NCBI GenBank assembly: GCA_949752735.1 | Contig: OX457036.1 | Location: forward strand, 6,512,577 to 6,576,576 | Reading direction: 5' to 3' | DNA length: 64,000 nt | Source of the DNA: Lumbricus terrestris | Taxonomy: Eukaryota > Annelida > Clitellata > Crassiclitellata > Lumbricidae | Part shown: positions 19,957 to 31,600 of the stretch, in pieces | Numbering within the stretch: position 1 is the stretch's first letter | Layout: each line of letters starts with the position of its first letter | The notes under the pieces: model-generated | Databases searched by the model: none | Seen by the model: the letters and a program-made list of their open reading frames with translations, nothing else | What the model was told of the DNA's origin: nothing | Program-made: the position numbers and the translations under genes

Positions 19957-21513
19957 TGTAAAGAATCTCGATCTACTAGGGCTGGGCAAAAGACCACCAG
20001 GAACCGAGCTCCAGACCCTAGTCGTTAAGGCGATGTCCGTCCGTCGTGTAGTCCGGCGTCAACTGGGGATTGACGACTAGCCAGTCAGGCTTGAAACACT
20101 TTTATTCGACTTCAAGAAAACCCTCGTTAAGCTGTCCTCAGCCAACTTCTATAGCGCCAGAGTTCGGAGCAAGTTCGGAGCAAGTTCGGAGCAAGTTCGG
20201 AGCAATTCGCGTAGCGCCACTGTCTGAAAACTAATATACCACTGTCGGCAGTAATTGCCAACGCAGAATGCTGAATCGTCGTCGCGTAGAGGACCGCTGC
20301 TTCGCCAGCGCACGTCGAAGTCGGTGAAACGGGTCGGGTTTCGAACCAGAGTCGACGTCGTCGTTGCGTAGCGATAAAACTGAACCACTGCGCTCACCCG
20401 GTCGGAAACGTTGGCAGATCCGGAGTCGAATGGCGTCGTCGTTGCGTAGCGAGAATCACCAGACTCTCCGTCGTCAGCAGCGTCGGATGGCAGAGAGAAC
20501 GGCTGTGGGTCAAGAATCGAACCCCAGCCACCAGCGTCGGACAGCAAAGGCTTACGAACCTTTCGTCGTCGACAGCGTCGGATCGTAGTCGTCGTAGATT
20601 CACGAAAGTCCCCAGACTTTCCGCCGTCAGCCGCGTCGAGTTACAGAAGAGCACGACTGTGGGTCAAGAATCGAACCCCAGCCACCAGCGTCGGACAGCA
20701 AAGGCTTACGAACCTTTCGTCGTCGACAGCGTCGGATCGTAGTCGTCGTAGATTCACGAAAGTCCCCAGACTTTCCGCCGTCAGCCGCGTCGGATTCCAG
20801 AAGAGCTCGACTGTGGGTCAAGAATCGAACCCCAGCCACCAGCGTCGGACAGCAAAGGCTTACGAACCTTTCGTCGTCGACAGCGTCGGATTGCAGACGT
20901 CGTAGATTCACCGTAGCGCTCTTCGAAGCGTTTTCTCCCGTACGACTCGTAGCTGCACTGCGCCTCGAACCTGTAACACTCGGCTGTCGCTGCACTCTTC
21001 TATCTCACGGCGACCGCGTCGGCTGATCCTTCCGTTCGACGACTGTTGTAACAACTGTGTTCCTTGACGTGACTGTTTCCTTCGATGACTTCTTCTCGGT
21101 GACTGCCGTGCCTGCGCACGCACTCGTATATATACGTATGCGCCAAGCCACGCCCATGCATATATTATGTAGACGCTGGACCACGCCCTGCATATATTAT
21201 GTAGTCGCCTGTCAGGCCCAGGTAGACGCTTAGCCACGCCTTGCATAAATTAAGTAGACGCCATGTAGACGCTTAGCCACGCCTTGCATAAATTAAGTAG
21301 ACGCCATGTAGACGCTTAGCCACGCCTTGCATAAATTAAGTAGACGGCATGTTGACGCTTAGCCACGCCTATGCATAAATTAAGTAGACGCCATGTAGAC
21401 GCTTAGCCACGCCTATGCATAAATTAAGTAGACGGCATGTTTCAACGATACACAGGCAGACAGGGACACGGACAATTAATTAAAACAAATTGCAGGGGCC
21501 TATTTTTACAACA
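19957..21513 (-). repeat. 5' LTR (right copy)
   Basis: Same as 14922-16478 with a constant offset of 5035 bp and no difference that I could see, including the 154-bp and 43-bp arrays. In the element's orientation this copy drives transcription leftward into the Gag ORF. Confidence 0.95.
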
Positions 21514-22000
21514 ATATCAGGACAATCGAAACAGAGAAATCATTATATCCGTTCAACTGCGGGGGGTGTTTTGCCCAGGGGGAAATGTCCTACACTCGGT
21601 TCAGTAGTGGCGGCTATTTATAAGGCCTGATGTTGGAAGAACTGCGCAAACATTCTCTCACGATCTCGGCTACGATTGCTCGACCGCTACTGGTATTCTG
21701 ATAGTTCTGATTCCAAGACAGGAAGACAGTTGATATCGATGCTAATTATCTTTCTTATCACAAAGCGTCTTTCCTTAAACTGAAACGATTAATACAGCTG
21801 CTGTGTGCATGGACAGCGTGTCCGTCTTTCGCCACCGGGGTAACTAGAATAATTCCATGAAAATAGAAATCCAACATCGATGGTCAACGGCAAAATCAGT
21901 CGAACGATGTCGTTAAACACCCAATACTGAAAATCACCATAAGCGACCTCTACTCATAACACACCTTAAAAATGTATTATGACTTTGATATAAAAGTAAG
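21514..22000 (+). repeat. Locus family with conserved upstream block, copy 1
   Basis: A roughly 200-bp block before the module (GGACAGCGTGTCCGTCTTTC, GGAATTATTC-like and GTCAACGGC segments, CACCATAAGCGA, CTCTACTCA) is shared with 57890-58098 and 58240-58429. In the promoter reading this is upstream sequence. No ORF is conserved. Confidence 0.55.
21961..21995 (+). promoter_or_regulatory. ACACC-TATA promoter-like module
   Basis: ACACCTTAAAAATG is followed after 28 nt by TATAAAAG, a consensus TATA box. Confidence 0.55.
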
Positions 22001-22115
22001 GCACAGCTCACATTGTGAATACTGGTCTTTCTGCCCTTCTTTGTGGGACCTGAAGCTAAGCTCTTTCGATTGACATTCATTAATTATTAGTTCATTAACC
22101 AATGCACCGTCGAGT

Positions 22116-22120
<5 letters not shown>

Positions 22121-22151
<31 letters not shown>
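22121..22151. repeat. (AT)n microsatellite
   Basis: Fifteen AT units. The arm B counterpart near 60288 has only a few. Confidence 0.95.
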
Positions 22152-22152
<1 letters not shown>

Positions 22153-22249
22153 CACTACAGTTAACTAAACGTTAATAAGTAAGTGAAACAAAAGTATGAC
22201 TAAATAAGTTAAACAAAATAATAGTGTAGTGAAACAGGTGTAAGATTTT

Positions 22250-22284
22250 TCATAATTTATTATTCCTTTTTATTCGGAGGGTGT
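22250..22284 (-). promoter_or_regulatory. Weak ACACC-TATA module
   Basis: ACACCCTCCGAATAAA followed by TAATAAATTATG at a shorter spacing (22 nt). The arm B counterpart near 60430 has lost the box but keeps ATATATAAAAT. Confidence 0.25.
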
Positions 22285-22559
22285 TAATTCTTCTAAATTC
22301 GAACAGAATCTGAATAATTAATAAACAATGGACATTTCGAAGTGAAACAAAGTCAACGGATTTAATCTGAGCTTGCTAACGAGAGATCTGATGGATTACT
22401 TTCTGTTTAACGACACCGTGTCATATTAAAAAGTATCACCCTCTCCCATATTGTTCAAACTTGTAACTGGTACTACCAGATGTTACATGGTGTTGAAGTC
22501 AAAATCTTATGGTCAACTCAACCCCTTATTCCCTGTCCGTTGTGCGAAAAGACGAATAG

Positions 22560-22930
22560 GACCAGTTCGCTTTTGAATCGTGTCCAGTCGTTAGGGGCGA
22601 CCAAAATCGTTGCAGCTGATTGGCTGAGACCCTCACGATTGGATGACCAATCAGAGTTCAGCTGATGGTGTCAACGACATCGGAAGTCAAAAATCATCGT
22701 CAGCGCAAGCACTTCTTCCATCCTGTCTGCTTCAGTTAACAGCCGAACAGGCAATATTGAAATTCGTCTCTTTTTGCTAATCTTATATGTATAATAACAA
22801 TGGCCGTTCATTATCAAAATCCGCGTTCCCACGCCGCTTGGCGAATGCAATAAACATAGTCTAAAATGTCTCATATATATTTTCGAATAAACTGTTTAAA
22901 AGGTGTCCAACTTCGCCAACAATTATAATT
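22560..22930. repeat. CCAAT-bearing locus family, copy 2
   Basis: Contains GCAGCTGATTGGCTGAG and GACCAATCAGAGTTCAGC (opposed CCAAT boxes), GGTGTCAACGACATCGGAAG, and a minus-strand module at the right end. Very similar to 60715-61090 and more distantly to 2600-2990. Confidence 0.6.
22872..22906 (-). promoter_or_regulatory. ACACC-TATA promoter-like module
   Basis: ACACCTTTTAAACAG is followed after 27 nt by TATATATGAG. Both flanks are conserved in arm B (61023-61058). Confidence 0.5.
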
Positions 22931-23375
22931 TTTTATGGCTGGTAAAAGTAACCTTACTTTATTGAAGTCACCTCAGTTGAAATCGGTGGCCTATCACTGC
23001 TGAGCAAGCCGAGTATATAAGAGCGTAAACTGTAAATACTGCAATTATCACGGTTCTTTTTTGCATTATTTGCATGGTAGTTGTTAATCGTCACTCACAG
23101 AGACTCGTTGAGCTCCCAACTCGGAGGAATGTCATTAAACATCGATTTCTCCAGGAACTTGTGAAACTGAGAGGGTCACAAAATAATATGGAGCTCATGC
23201 CGGTGTCCTGATAAATAAAACTCTGCTGTGTTATCGAAAGATTGACACTGGATTGATACACTGCAGGATGCCTCCGTGTGCATTGCCAACTGCCCGGGGT
23301 TTATTTACAACCATATCGCTCACATTCAGTCGAACATGACAAAACACCTATCAGATAGCAGTTTTCTATTAAGTT

Positions 23376-23560
23376 CTGAAAATTCTTCAAGAAACGGCTT
23401 CACCGGAAGGACAAATCGCTCCTCCGCTGCCAATACGTTGCATCCGGCTGCTCTCTTTCCCTACAAAATTTGTCGTAGTGCGATACATGCACGTTATCAT
23501 CAAAGCCATAGATGTAAAAAAAAAACGATGAAAACGAAATGACAAACGGGAATATATAAA
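23376..23560 (-). repeat. CRE/ETS-bearing locus family, copy D (partial)
   Basis: AATACGTTGCATCCGGCTGC (23433-23452) and TTTCCCTACAAAATTTGTC match the family core. No convincing ACACC-TATA module was found on its right side, so this copy looks decayed. Confidence 0.45.
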
Positions 23561-24340
23561 AAAAACGGAAAATCTAGAAAACAGGAATCTGAAAATTGTA
23601 GAATTTGATACATCTTAAGCTGCATTTTAAACTTAAAAACCTAGTTCATGCAATTGTATCTTAAAAGGCAAATAACACAACTTCATAGGTGGTCCAAAAT
23701 GAATAATGATTGAGATTAATCTACAATAGTTATTTTTCATGTTAAAAACTTTGTTTTATTAAGAAATTGAGACAAATCAAAGGTACTGAAATCTTTTAAA
23801 TCTACATTGTAAGCAAAAGTCCGCATAAGTTTATGCTATGCTGATCGACATAATGCAATTCAAATCTAATCCAAAGTAGGGGCCAAAAGACTGTTGTAGA
23901 TTTCATAGGTGTGTAGCCTAATAATTATATATGGCATTTTAAATTTTTATTTAAGATATGGATCTATAATTAGGCTTATATTAAAATAACTTTTATAAAC
24001 GTGATTTCTTCTATGGACATATTACATGTATTTTCAAATGACGACGTTGAACAGTCAAATAACGACAATAGTTAGTTGAATCCTTGAGATTATGGTGATG
24101 ACTTAAGGAATACCAGACAAAAAAGTAAAATTAAGGAAAACAATAACAGACAGTAAATAAATAACTGAAGCTACAATAAAAAACGAAATAAATCGTCACG
24201 AAAAATAAAAACGAAAAACGACGATTTTTGAAAGAAAATGAAAAGGAAAAATCAACTAAATTCTAGGCTGCTTCAGTTTCAAATGTAATGCAGATTAGCA
24301 GTGTTTGTACTGTAAACTATAGGAGCAGCAGCATTTATTA
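23561..24340. other. AT-rich non-coding stretch
   Basis: No gene, repeat end or promoter-like module supported. Confidence 0.4.
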
Positions 24341-24354
24341 TTATTATCATGAAT

Positions 24355-24574
24355 GAAAGACAAAGCGTTCTTCTGGTGCCAATACGTTACATCCGGTTGC
24401 TCTCTTTCCCTCCCAAATTCGTCTTTGTGTGACGTGTTGCGCAAATTCACAGTGTTTGTACCATAAGCTAATAAGAGAAGCAGAAGCAATTACAGTTTCA
24501 TAAATACGTATGAAATGTGAGTCCATGCACTTCATAAAATTATATTGAGATTTTGATGTGTCTTCTGAGGGTGT
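24355..24574 (-). repeat. CRE/ETS-bearing locus family, copy E
   Basis: Carries AATACGTTACATCCGGTTGC, CAAATTCGTC and TGCGCAAATTCACAGTGTTT, and a minus-strand module at the right end. The sequence beyond the box (GGGTGTTCAAGAGTCGG, GAACTGTCACATTTTGTCG, GAATTGCATCAGAG) is shared with copies A, B and F. Confidence 0.5.
24539..24574 (-). promoter_or_regulatory. ACACC-TATA promoter-like module
   Basis: ACACCCTCAGAAGAC is followed after 30 nt by TATAATTTTATG (CAATATAAT context). Confidence 0.4.
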
Positions 24575-25245
24575 TCAAGAGTCGGATTGCCAACCGTAAA
24601 CATTGGAACTGTCACATTTTGTCGTATGAAGAAGTCTGAGGAATTGCATCAGAGCTAATAAAATTTAAGTAGACATTGCCTACTATAACAACAAGAAAAG
24701 CTTGTCACATAAATGTTTCGAATAACGCTTTTCTTTGAACAGAGATAAAAATTTCGCAATACAATAACTGATTTCAACGGCAAACAGGAACAGCTGAACT
24801 CCTCAAAGGTTTGCAATAATTATGACAGAACCAGTCCCAAACCTGAGTAAAATAGGAGGGCGACGATAATATTCTGTTTGGTTAAAATGGAACAACGTAC
24901 CAGCGTGTTGACATGATAGCCTGGAAGATCAGAATAATTGTTTCAGGTTTGTTGATTTAAAAATTTTGCGACGCATTTAAAACATCTCAGTTACAAAGAT
25001 AACACGCCATGTGACTTTCACATGATTAAATAAACATAGACTGGATTATGGATACTATAACACCGCATTTAATTGACTTGACCAACAACTGGATTGATTA
25101 ATGATTATAGGAAAATCTGCAGGACAAGGACTGCCCTGAAAATTGTCAATTAATTTCATCGCTGTTAAGTGGCCGCTATAATTTTTATGACTATCAAGAC
25201 AAGTCAAAATTATCGTAGTTTTTCGCTGTGCTAATTTACTCTTGC

Positions 25246-25281
25246 ACACCTGTTATTAGTGAACCACATCCGGTATATAAG
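25246..25281 (+). promoter_or_regulatory. ACACC-TATA promoter-like module
   Basis: ACACCTGTTATTAGTG is followed after 28 nt by TATATAAGC. Arm B resembles the preceding sequence (61210-61400) but loses the module. Confidence 0.55.
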
Positions 25282-25317
25282 CATTAAATTTCAACAATAG
25301 TTATTCAGAGAATGAAG

Positions 25318-25870
25318 AGTGATCATCATAATCATCATCATCATCGTCGTCGTCGTCGTCGTCGTCATCATCATCATCATCATCATCAAAATCTTTGGGC
25401 TCAATGCCCGTAAGAGTCCGACGCCACTCTCTGTCTGAGTATGTCTCGCGTCATGTTGCCCAGCTTCAACAGGTTGGTCAGCAGGTCTGCTCCATACCAT
25501 TAACATCTTGGAGCAGCTAGAACACCTTGTCTGAATGAAGAGAATATTGGGAGAGAGGCATGAAGGACAACATGGGTCAATGCCCGTATGTGTCCCATGC
25601 TCTCTCCGACTCTCTCCACCGGTCTGTCCTGCCCGGCCTGTGCATGCCTGCTCCACATCATGACACCTTGAAGCATCTGGGTCACTTGAGTCGTGGTTTT
25701 TGCGGATTTCAATCGTCTTGGTCCTTTACTGCCAGCGTATCGCCACCCATCTGGCAAACCTTCCTCCTTTGTCCGGGCTTAGGACCGGCACAGGGAAGTT
25801 GTTGGTTCCCTGTGGCGGAGGATGGATGCAGTTTAACGTCGTGCCCAGGACCTGGTATAATTACGTAAAA
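25318..25870 (-). pseudogene. Decayed non-LTR retrotransposon fragment (RTE-like) with GAT/GAC tail
   Basis: On the minus strand the segment contains CGGACTCTTACGGGCATTGAG running into a long (GAT)n/(GAC)n tail. The fragment at 62130-62660 ends the same way (TACGGGCGTTGGGCCC then GATGATGAT). Further right, TTTGCCAGATGGGTGGCGAT and GGCAGTAAAGGACCAAGACG look like non-coding retrotransposon sequence. No RT motif survives. The assignment to an RTE-like family is an inference from the shared 3' end. Confidence 0.5.
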
Positions 25871-25932
25871 CAAATATGTTTTTGAGGGTAAGGCCTCTGT
25901 TGTCATAAGCCCTCGTCAAATTTGCATCCATC
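25870..25932 (-). repeat. Dispersed repeat shared with 34.56 and 54.18 kb
   Basis: On the minus strand it includes ATTTGACGAGGGCTTATGAC and AACAGAGGCC, similar to 34560-34650 and 54180-54280 on the plus strand. Family unknown. Confidence 0.5.
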
Positions 25933-25974
25933 CATCTAATACTTATTCAGATACTTACGAAGAGACTGTTTTCA

Positions 25975-26233
25975 TCTAGCCTGCTTTGTTCGCTCACATA
26001 TTAACTTCGTGCACATTCTGGAGCTGGGCAACCATGATCAGCCTCCAAGTTCGCCCCAGCCGGTCCACTTCAACTCCACAATATTCCAACTCTATGCTCC
26101 AACTTTCAAATAATTATCAGTTGTCTGTGGAAGCCGGACAAAGCAATCGAGAAACACCTAAACCCGAAGAAAAAATACACCTCAGTTGCACATACGTCAC
26201 CTCCGGCTGCGCTCTTTCTCTTCAAACTCGTTT
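25975..26233 (-). repeat. CRE/ETS-bearing locus family, copy C (cut by a MITE)
   Basis: Colinear with copies A and B from TAGCCTGCTTTGTTCGCTC through CATACGTCACCTCCGGCTGC (26191-26210). At 26234 a hAT MITE interrupts it, and beyond the MITE I could not find the module. Confidence 0.5.
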
Positions 26234-26241
26234 GTGTGACC

Positions 26242-26610
26242 CAGGGGTAGATTCAGCAATTTTTTTTGAATGGGTCCCAAAAATTTTGGAGTTGTGTCTG
26301 GGGCAAAATTTTCGTTGATCATTGGCCGTATAAAATTTTCGTCGCCGTAAAAACTGATGACTTTTTATAGTAATTTGGTCGAAATGTCAGAAAAATTTTT
26401 TATCAGGCAGAATAATTCATGACCTTATTTTAGTCATGCACTAACTTTCCAGCTTATCCCGCTGCATTGTTGAAGGTCTGTACGAACCTCTTGGGGTCTG
26501 CCAACCTCGTTGGAGGCCTCGTCCATTTTTCAACGCCAGAATAGCTGGTGAGAAATATACAAATTCTAAATGGAGGGCTATGGCCAGATATTCTCCTGGA
26601 TCCGCCCCTG
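26242..26610. mobile_element. hAT-type MITE
   Basis: Ends CAGGGGTAGATTCAGC and CTGGATCCGCCCCTG are imperfect inverted repeats (right end reversed: CAGGGGCGGATCCAG). Eight-bp target duplications GTGTGACC and GTGTGATC flank it with one mismatch. Inside, ACTGATGACTTTTTATAGT recalls the TGATGAC...AGTCAT motif of the other hAT MITEs here. No transposase. Confidence 0.88.
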
Positions 26611-27049
26611 GTGTGATCTACTTGACATCCAGGCCCTACACAACAGTACTTTCGTTTCCATAGAATATCTATCAAAAATTTATGGAATACCCCTAAGCGT
26701 GTATCATATAGAATTATAGATCGTTAGCTGTTGCTTCCTGGTTTGAAGGCCTATGTCGAATGATGATGTCTTTCATATCGGATGTTACGAAATTGTCAAA
26801 ACTATCTTGAATATTCTCAATGTGTCCATATTCTTTTATTCAACATTTCTATTTTACTACATTGTGCAACTTAGCACGTCCTCTTTGCAGTGCCTCTTGC
26901 TGCCAAACATAATTATCCGGATCTTTACTTGTATACAGTGATAAAAAGGGAATAAAGTAACAAAGGGAATAAAGTAAGAAACACAATTATTACTACAAGC
27001 AATTGTTTTGTTTTCTCTTATTTAAGTGGATAAATAACCTTTAAAAAAA

Positions 27050-27106
27050 CTTTGTCCTAGGCTAATGGGGGTTTTTAACCCCCCGCAGCCCCCTTGTCTA
27101 CGCCAC
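27050..27106 (-). mobile_element. Single terminus of another hAT-type element
   Basis: Minus strand starts CAGTGGCGTAGACAAGGGGG, a typical hAT MITE terminus. I found no matching left end or target duplication, so the copy is probably truncated. Confidence 0.45.
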
Positions 27107-27318
27107 TGTCACGTTCACATTCTTTGTTTTGCTCTCACTGTCGAAACTGTCATCATTATACATTCTCACTCAATAATATGATCTTCAGTATCTCCTTATT
27201 ACTAAAATCGATTTGGTCGTTTAGATGTACAAATTGTAGTTCAGCAATAATAGGAACAAAGTCATAAAAGCATTTGAGAAACTATCACTTTTAAAAAGCT
27301 TATGTGCCAAATATATGA

Positions 27319-27540
27319 ATGGGGTCTGGCGAAATCACCCAGTTCGGACGAGTGCTAATCTTGTCTCTCTGCTTTGTCGTGTTTGGGGAGAATCAGGTTT
27401 CGGTGAAAGTGGGGGAAACGTCGGTTTTGGGGGGCGGATGGTACTCGGTGAGCCCGGAAACCAACGACACCTTTCAAATGGACAATTTTTTCGGACGACC
27501 TAATTCTAGTCTTTGTCCAGAAATTACCTTATTTTCATAA
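27319..27540 (+). CDS. Possible first exon of a cystatin-like secreted protein
   Basis: The frame opens with MGSGEITQFGR followed by a hydrophobic stretch (VLILSLCFVVFG) that could be a signal peptide. It continues with VLGGGWYSVSPETNDTFQ, which resembles the conserved N-terminal GGW...VSP...VQ region of cystatins, inhibitors of papain-like cysteine proteases. The segment is richer in GC than its surroundings. The QxVxG loop, the PW loop and the cystatin cysteines are absent, and I found no later exon before 28.6 kb. A good 5' splice donor (CGGTGAGC at 27448) would cut inside the motif. It may be an exon, a pseudoexon or chance. Confidence 0.3.
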   Translation: MGSGEITQFGRVLILSLCFVVFGENQVSVKVGETSVLGGGWYSVSPETNDTFQMDNFFGRPNSSLCPEITLFS

Positions 27541-28640
27541 AAAAAATAATAAACAAATTTCAGTATTTTCTTGTCTGATGACTTTTTTGAGTACTTCCTA
27601 CCTACATTTTCAGGCTTGAATGTTAACTATACCGTTTTTCTGGGGAATGGTAGGCCTACATAAATAGATGCGAGCCGCACCTCGAACTTTTTCTGGGTGA
27701 ATAAATGTAATTTCTGGGTGGGATCGCCCGCCCAGAGACATATATTAAACACCGTTTATTACGTAGCCTCAACAGATAGATAGACAGTTAATTTCAACAA
27801 AGCATTATGATAGCAAGGGCTCCTTCATAGATAGCGGTTCAGTACTCGTCCTTATTTCCAGGGATGCCACGTATAGCTTTTTCCACCTCGATCTAGGTTT
27901 TTGATCTTTTCTCTACTTTTCTAGGTTTTTTGGTCAGGATGTAGTTTTTGTTCTCACATCTGTTTTTCCGACTTTTTTACATAAAAGTTGATTTTTACGG
28001 TGAAAAAGCACAGAAGACGTGAAAAAGAAGAACATTTTTGAAATTTGGACAATAAATTGTAAATTTCGGAGCGAAATACTAAACAATTATTGGAGTCATC
28101 ATAAATTTTATGGCGAAAGAAAAGGAGAAAATTTTTATCATCGATTGACGACTGACGAGCGTCGTGATATTATTCCCAGAGGTGCAGTGAAGCAGAGTCT
28201 TAATTAGTCTGGTATTAAGCTAAAATATTTAACCAGCCATCCTTCTTCAAGCGCGGCATAAATCGTGACATTGGGCTTTTGGATAGCGTAGTCAAATTTC
28301 CCAGTCAGGTGAAGGAATCGGAAAGGAATGGCGACAGAGCTAAGGGGCTGAAAAAGGACGAGTCCTATGGGATGATTGAGTGATTAATTAATGGCCCATA
28401 GCAACGACGATCGTCTGCCTCTATGATGGAACGCCTGCAGCTAACTAGCGCTCGTGAATAAGTCGATGCCCAACCCTCTTCTTTCGAGTGGTGCTAAAAA
28501 TATAATGTTACTTTCCAAAAAATGTGGTTCAATATAATAAACTAATCCAGCAAATCAGAGTAGCCTCTTTTGAGAATCTCATGGCTCTGATAACTCCAGC
28601 TGCGTGAATTTAATATGGTGAGGTTAAATAATGAGGTCAC
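27541..28640. other. Non-coding stretch; end of arm A similarity
   Basis: No gene supported. Around 28560-28625, GCCTCTTTTGAGAATCTC and ATAACTCCAGCTGCGTG match 61780-61840, the last detectable similarity between the two duplicated arms. Confidence 0.45.
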
Positions 28641-28669
28641 ATTAATTAGTCACGTGGGGTAACCAGCCA

Positions 28670-31600
28670 GGCACAGCGCTCGGAGACGGAATCTACATTT
28701 TCCTTCCTTTCTTCGTCTTCTTTACAACGACAATCCTGCTTTTCTGCATAACACTCTTCATAAATCCGGTGAGTCCGTTCCTTTTTTCATATCTTCTTAA
28801 ATTATCTAATTTCTGAATTATAGACTTTTGTCTGAAACCCTTTGTTTCAAATCTTTTCAAACCCGCTGCCATTACTCCGACCAATCATCTTCGTTCTACG
28901 CTCCAATGCACTCATTAACGCTCCTTCTCCTCCTCCTCCTCCTCTGCCCTCGCTGCCTTACAGACAATGCTTCCTACTCCCCTCACCCACGCCATGCCTG
29001 CCAAACTGCAACGGCTGAATATCGTCACCTCTCAGTCATTCCGCTCTCATATTTCATCACACCGCATCGCTTGAATACTAGACCTCAGAAACTTTGCCCG
29101 TCCTTCCTTCTTCTCCTCTTATGTGGTGACATTTCTGTTAATCCTGGGCCATCATCTTCATCTCACTCCAGCGCAAGTATCTCACACAATGCAACCAGAC
29201 TCTCAAGCAAGAACTTTCTACTTTACTCTCTCAACATCCGGTCCCTACTAAACGAAAACAACTCTACTTCCCTCACTGACCTTGCTTCCGGCTCCCGTCC
29301 ACCGGATCTCATTGCTCTCCAAGAAACCTGGCTATCCTCTACCTCTTCAAACGTCCACACTGCTGATTGCATACCACCTGGCTACTCTCTTCAAAGTTTC
29401 CCTCGAATAACCGCCTCCTCTAAATCCTCAAAAATATCTGGTGGCGGCACTGCCTTCCTGGTTCGTGAGCCGGCTGTCGTCCTAAACTCCTCTCGCCACG
29501 TCTTCAGTTCTTTCGAATGTTCGTCCACAACACTTCGACTTTCCTCAGACCTACTCACAGTTTTCAACATCTATCGTCCTCCTACCTCGTCTAAGTACTC
29601 CTCTAAAAACTCAGTCTTTCTTGATGAATTTAGCTCTCTCCTCTCAGTTGCTGCCACTACTCCCAACGAATTCTTACTCACTGGCGATTTCAACGTCCAT
29701 GTTGACGATCCATCTAACTCTCATGCAACTGACTTTCTGAACCTCCTCTCATCAGTCAATCTCGTCCAACACGTCAACTTCCAGACCCACATCAAAAATC
29801 ACACTCTCGACCTTGTCATAACTGCCAACACCTCCCTTTTATCTCCCAAGCTATCGCACTCTATTCTCAACATAACTGACCACTACCTTATCATGGCTGA
29901 TCTTGAAATTAAACCCTTTGCTCGGCCTCCTCCTTCCACTCATTCTTTCCGTCGCTTAGGGTCCATTGACTCCCAGGCCTTCATTAAAGATATTCGCAGT
30001 TCTCAACTTGTTCTTAATCCTCCTTCCTCCCTTGATGACCTTCTGTTCTGCTACAACTCCACTCTTTCCGACCTCCTTGACATTCACGCACCACTCATCA
30101 CCAAACCCAGCTCACATGCCACTAACCCCTGGTTCACTTCCTACCTCCAAGCTTTCAAAACCTTCCGTAGGCGACTTCAGCACATCTACAAGGACGCCAC
30201 TGACTCTCTATCCAAAACAAAAGCCCTCTCAAACCTAAAATCAGCCACAAACAGATATCACGCACTCATCACTGCTACAAAAAGGAAATATTACTCCTCA
30301 CTTATTCACTCCAGCTCTTCCAACCCTCGCCATCTCTGGAGAGCTGTCAACTCTCTCCTTCATCGCAAATCTCCCTATCCACTGCCAAGCTCCATTCCAG
30401 CCCCCTCTATGGCCGATACATTCTGTTCATTCTTCTCGGATAAAGTCTCCTCCCTTCGCTTCACACTGCAGTCCCTCCTTGATTCACAATCCTCCAACAC
30501 CGATGCATCTCCGTTTCCAAATCCTACTCCTCCTGTCTCTCAGTCATCGCTTCCATTTCTCAACCCCGCCTCTGAAGCTGAAGTGTCACTCCTGTTAAAT
30601 TCTCTTCCAAGCAAACAGTGTGAATTGGATCCTATCCCAACTGCTCTCCTAAAAGACTGCGCTTCCGTCCTCATTCCTATAATCACTAAAATTATCAATC
30701 TTTCACTCTCCACTGGCAATTTCCCAATGGTCTTCAAGCAATCTCTCGTCACTCCTCTTCTGAAAAAAGCAAATCTTGACAAGGAAAACCTATCAAATTA
30801 CCGACCCATCTCCAACCTTTCTTTTCTATCTAAATTAACCGAACGAATTGTCCTTTCCCGGCTAAACGATTACCTCTCCTCCAACTCACTCCTCAACCCC
30901 CACCAATCAGGCTACACTAAACATCACTCCACAGAAACTCTACTTGTCTCTCTGTATAATAAACTGGTTTCTGCCGTCAGTCATCAACAAGTCTCCTGCC
31001 TCTGCCTCCTCGACATCTCCGCTGCATTCGACACCATCGATCACAATCTTCTTCTTAACCGTCTCTCTTCTTCTTTTGGCGTCTCTGGCACTGCTCTACT
31101 TTGGTTCCAGTCATATCTCTCTTCCAGATCCTTCTCTGTTAAAGCCTCCAGTCACTGTTCACAACCCCTTCCACTATCTTGTGGCGTTCCACAAGGCTCC
31201 GTCCTTGGTCCGTTGCTCTTCATTCTCTACACCACTCCTTTAAGCCATCTCATAAAATCCTCGTCTGTTGACCACCATCTCTACGCAGACGACACTCAAC
31301 TCTTCATTTCCTTCTCCCCAGGCTCTTTTTCCACCTCCATTGCTCAACTTCTCAATGTGGTCAATCTAATCTCTAAATGGATGTCTTCCAACCTCCTCTG
31401 CCTCAACCCCTCCAAAACAGAGTTCATCATTCTTGGACTTCCTGACCAAATCAAGAAAATCCCAGACCCTTCAATACACCTATCGACTAACTCTTCGTCT
31501 CTTACCTTTACTTCTGATGCTCCTGTCCGCAATCTTGGTGTAATGTTTGATTCGCATCTCTCCTTCTCTAACCACATCTCCAACCTATCGCGTTCCTGCT

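Larger units (their letters stand above)
14922..21513 (-). mobile_element. Young LTR retrotransposon encoding Gag-protease only
   Basis: Two 1557-bp direct repeats (14922-16478 and 19957-21513) appear identical and have TG...CA ends. Target duplications ATAT lie at 14918-14921 and 21514-21517. Arm B has the empty site TATGATATCAGGAAAATCG near 57627. The element runs on the minus strand: primer-binding site next to the right LTR, polypurine stretch next to the left LTR. The 3478-bp interior has one ORF (Gag and aspartic protease plus a novel tail) and no reverse transcriptase, RNase H or integrase. Identical LTRs mean a very recent insertion, so reverse transcription must be supplied in trans by a partner element. 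Confidence 0.95.

Noticed and set aside
29966..30238. Second frame inside the L2 ORF as a separate gene
   Set aside because: It overlaps the endonuclease-RT ORF out of frame and has low-complexity Ser/Pro/Leu content.
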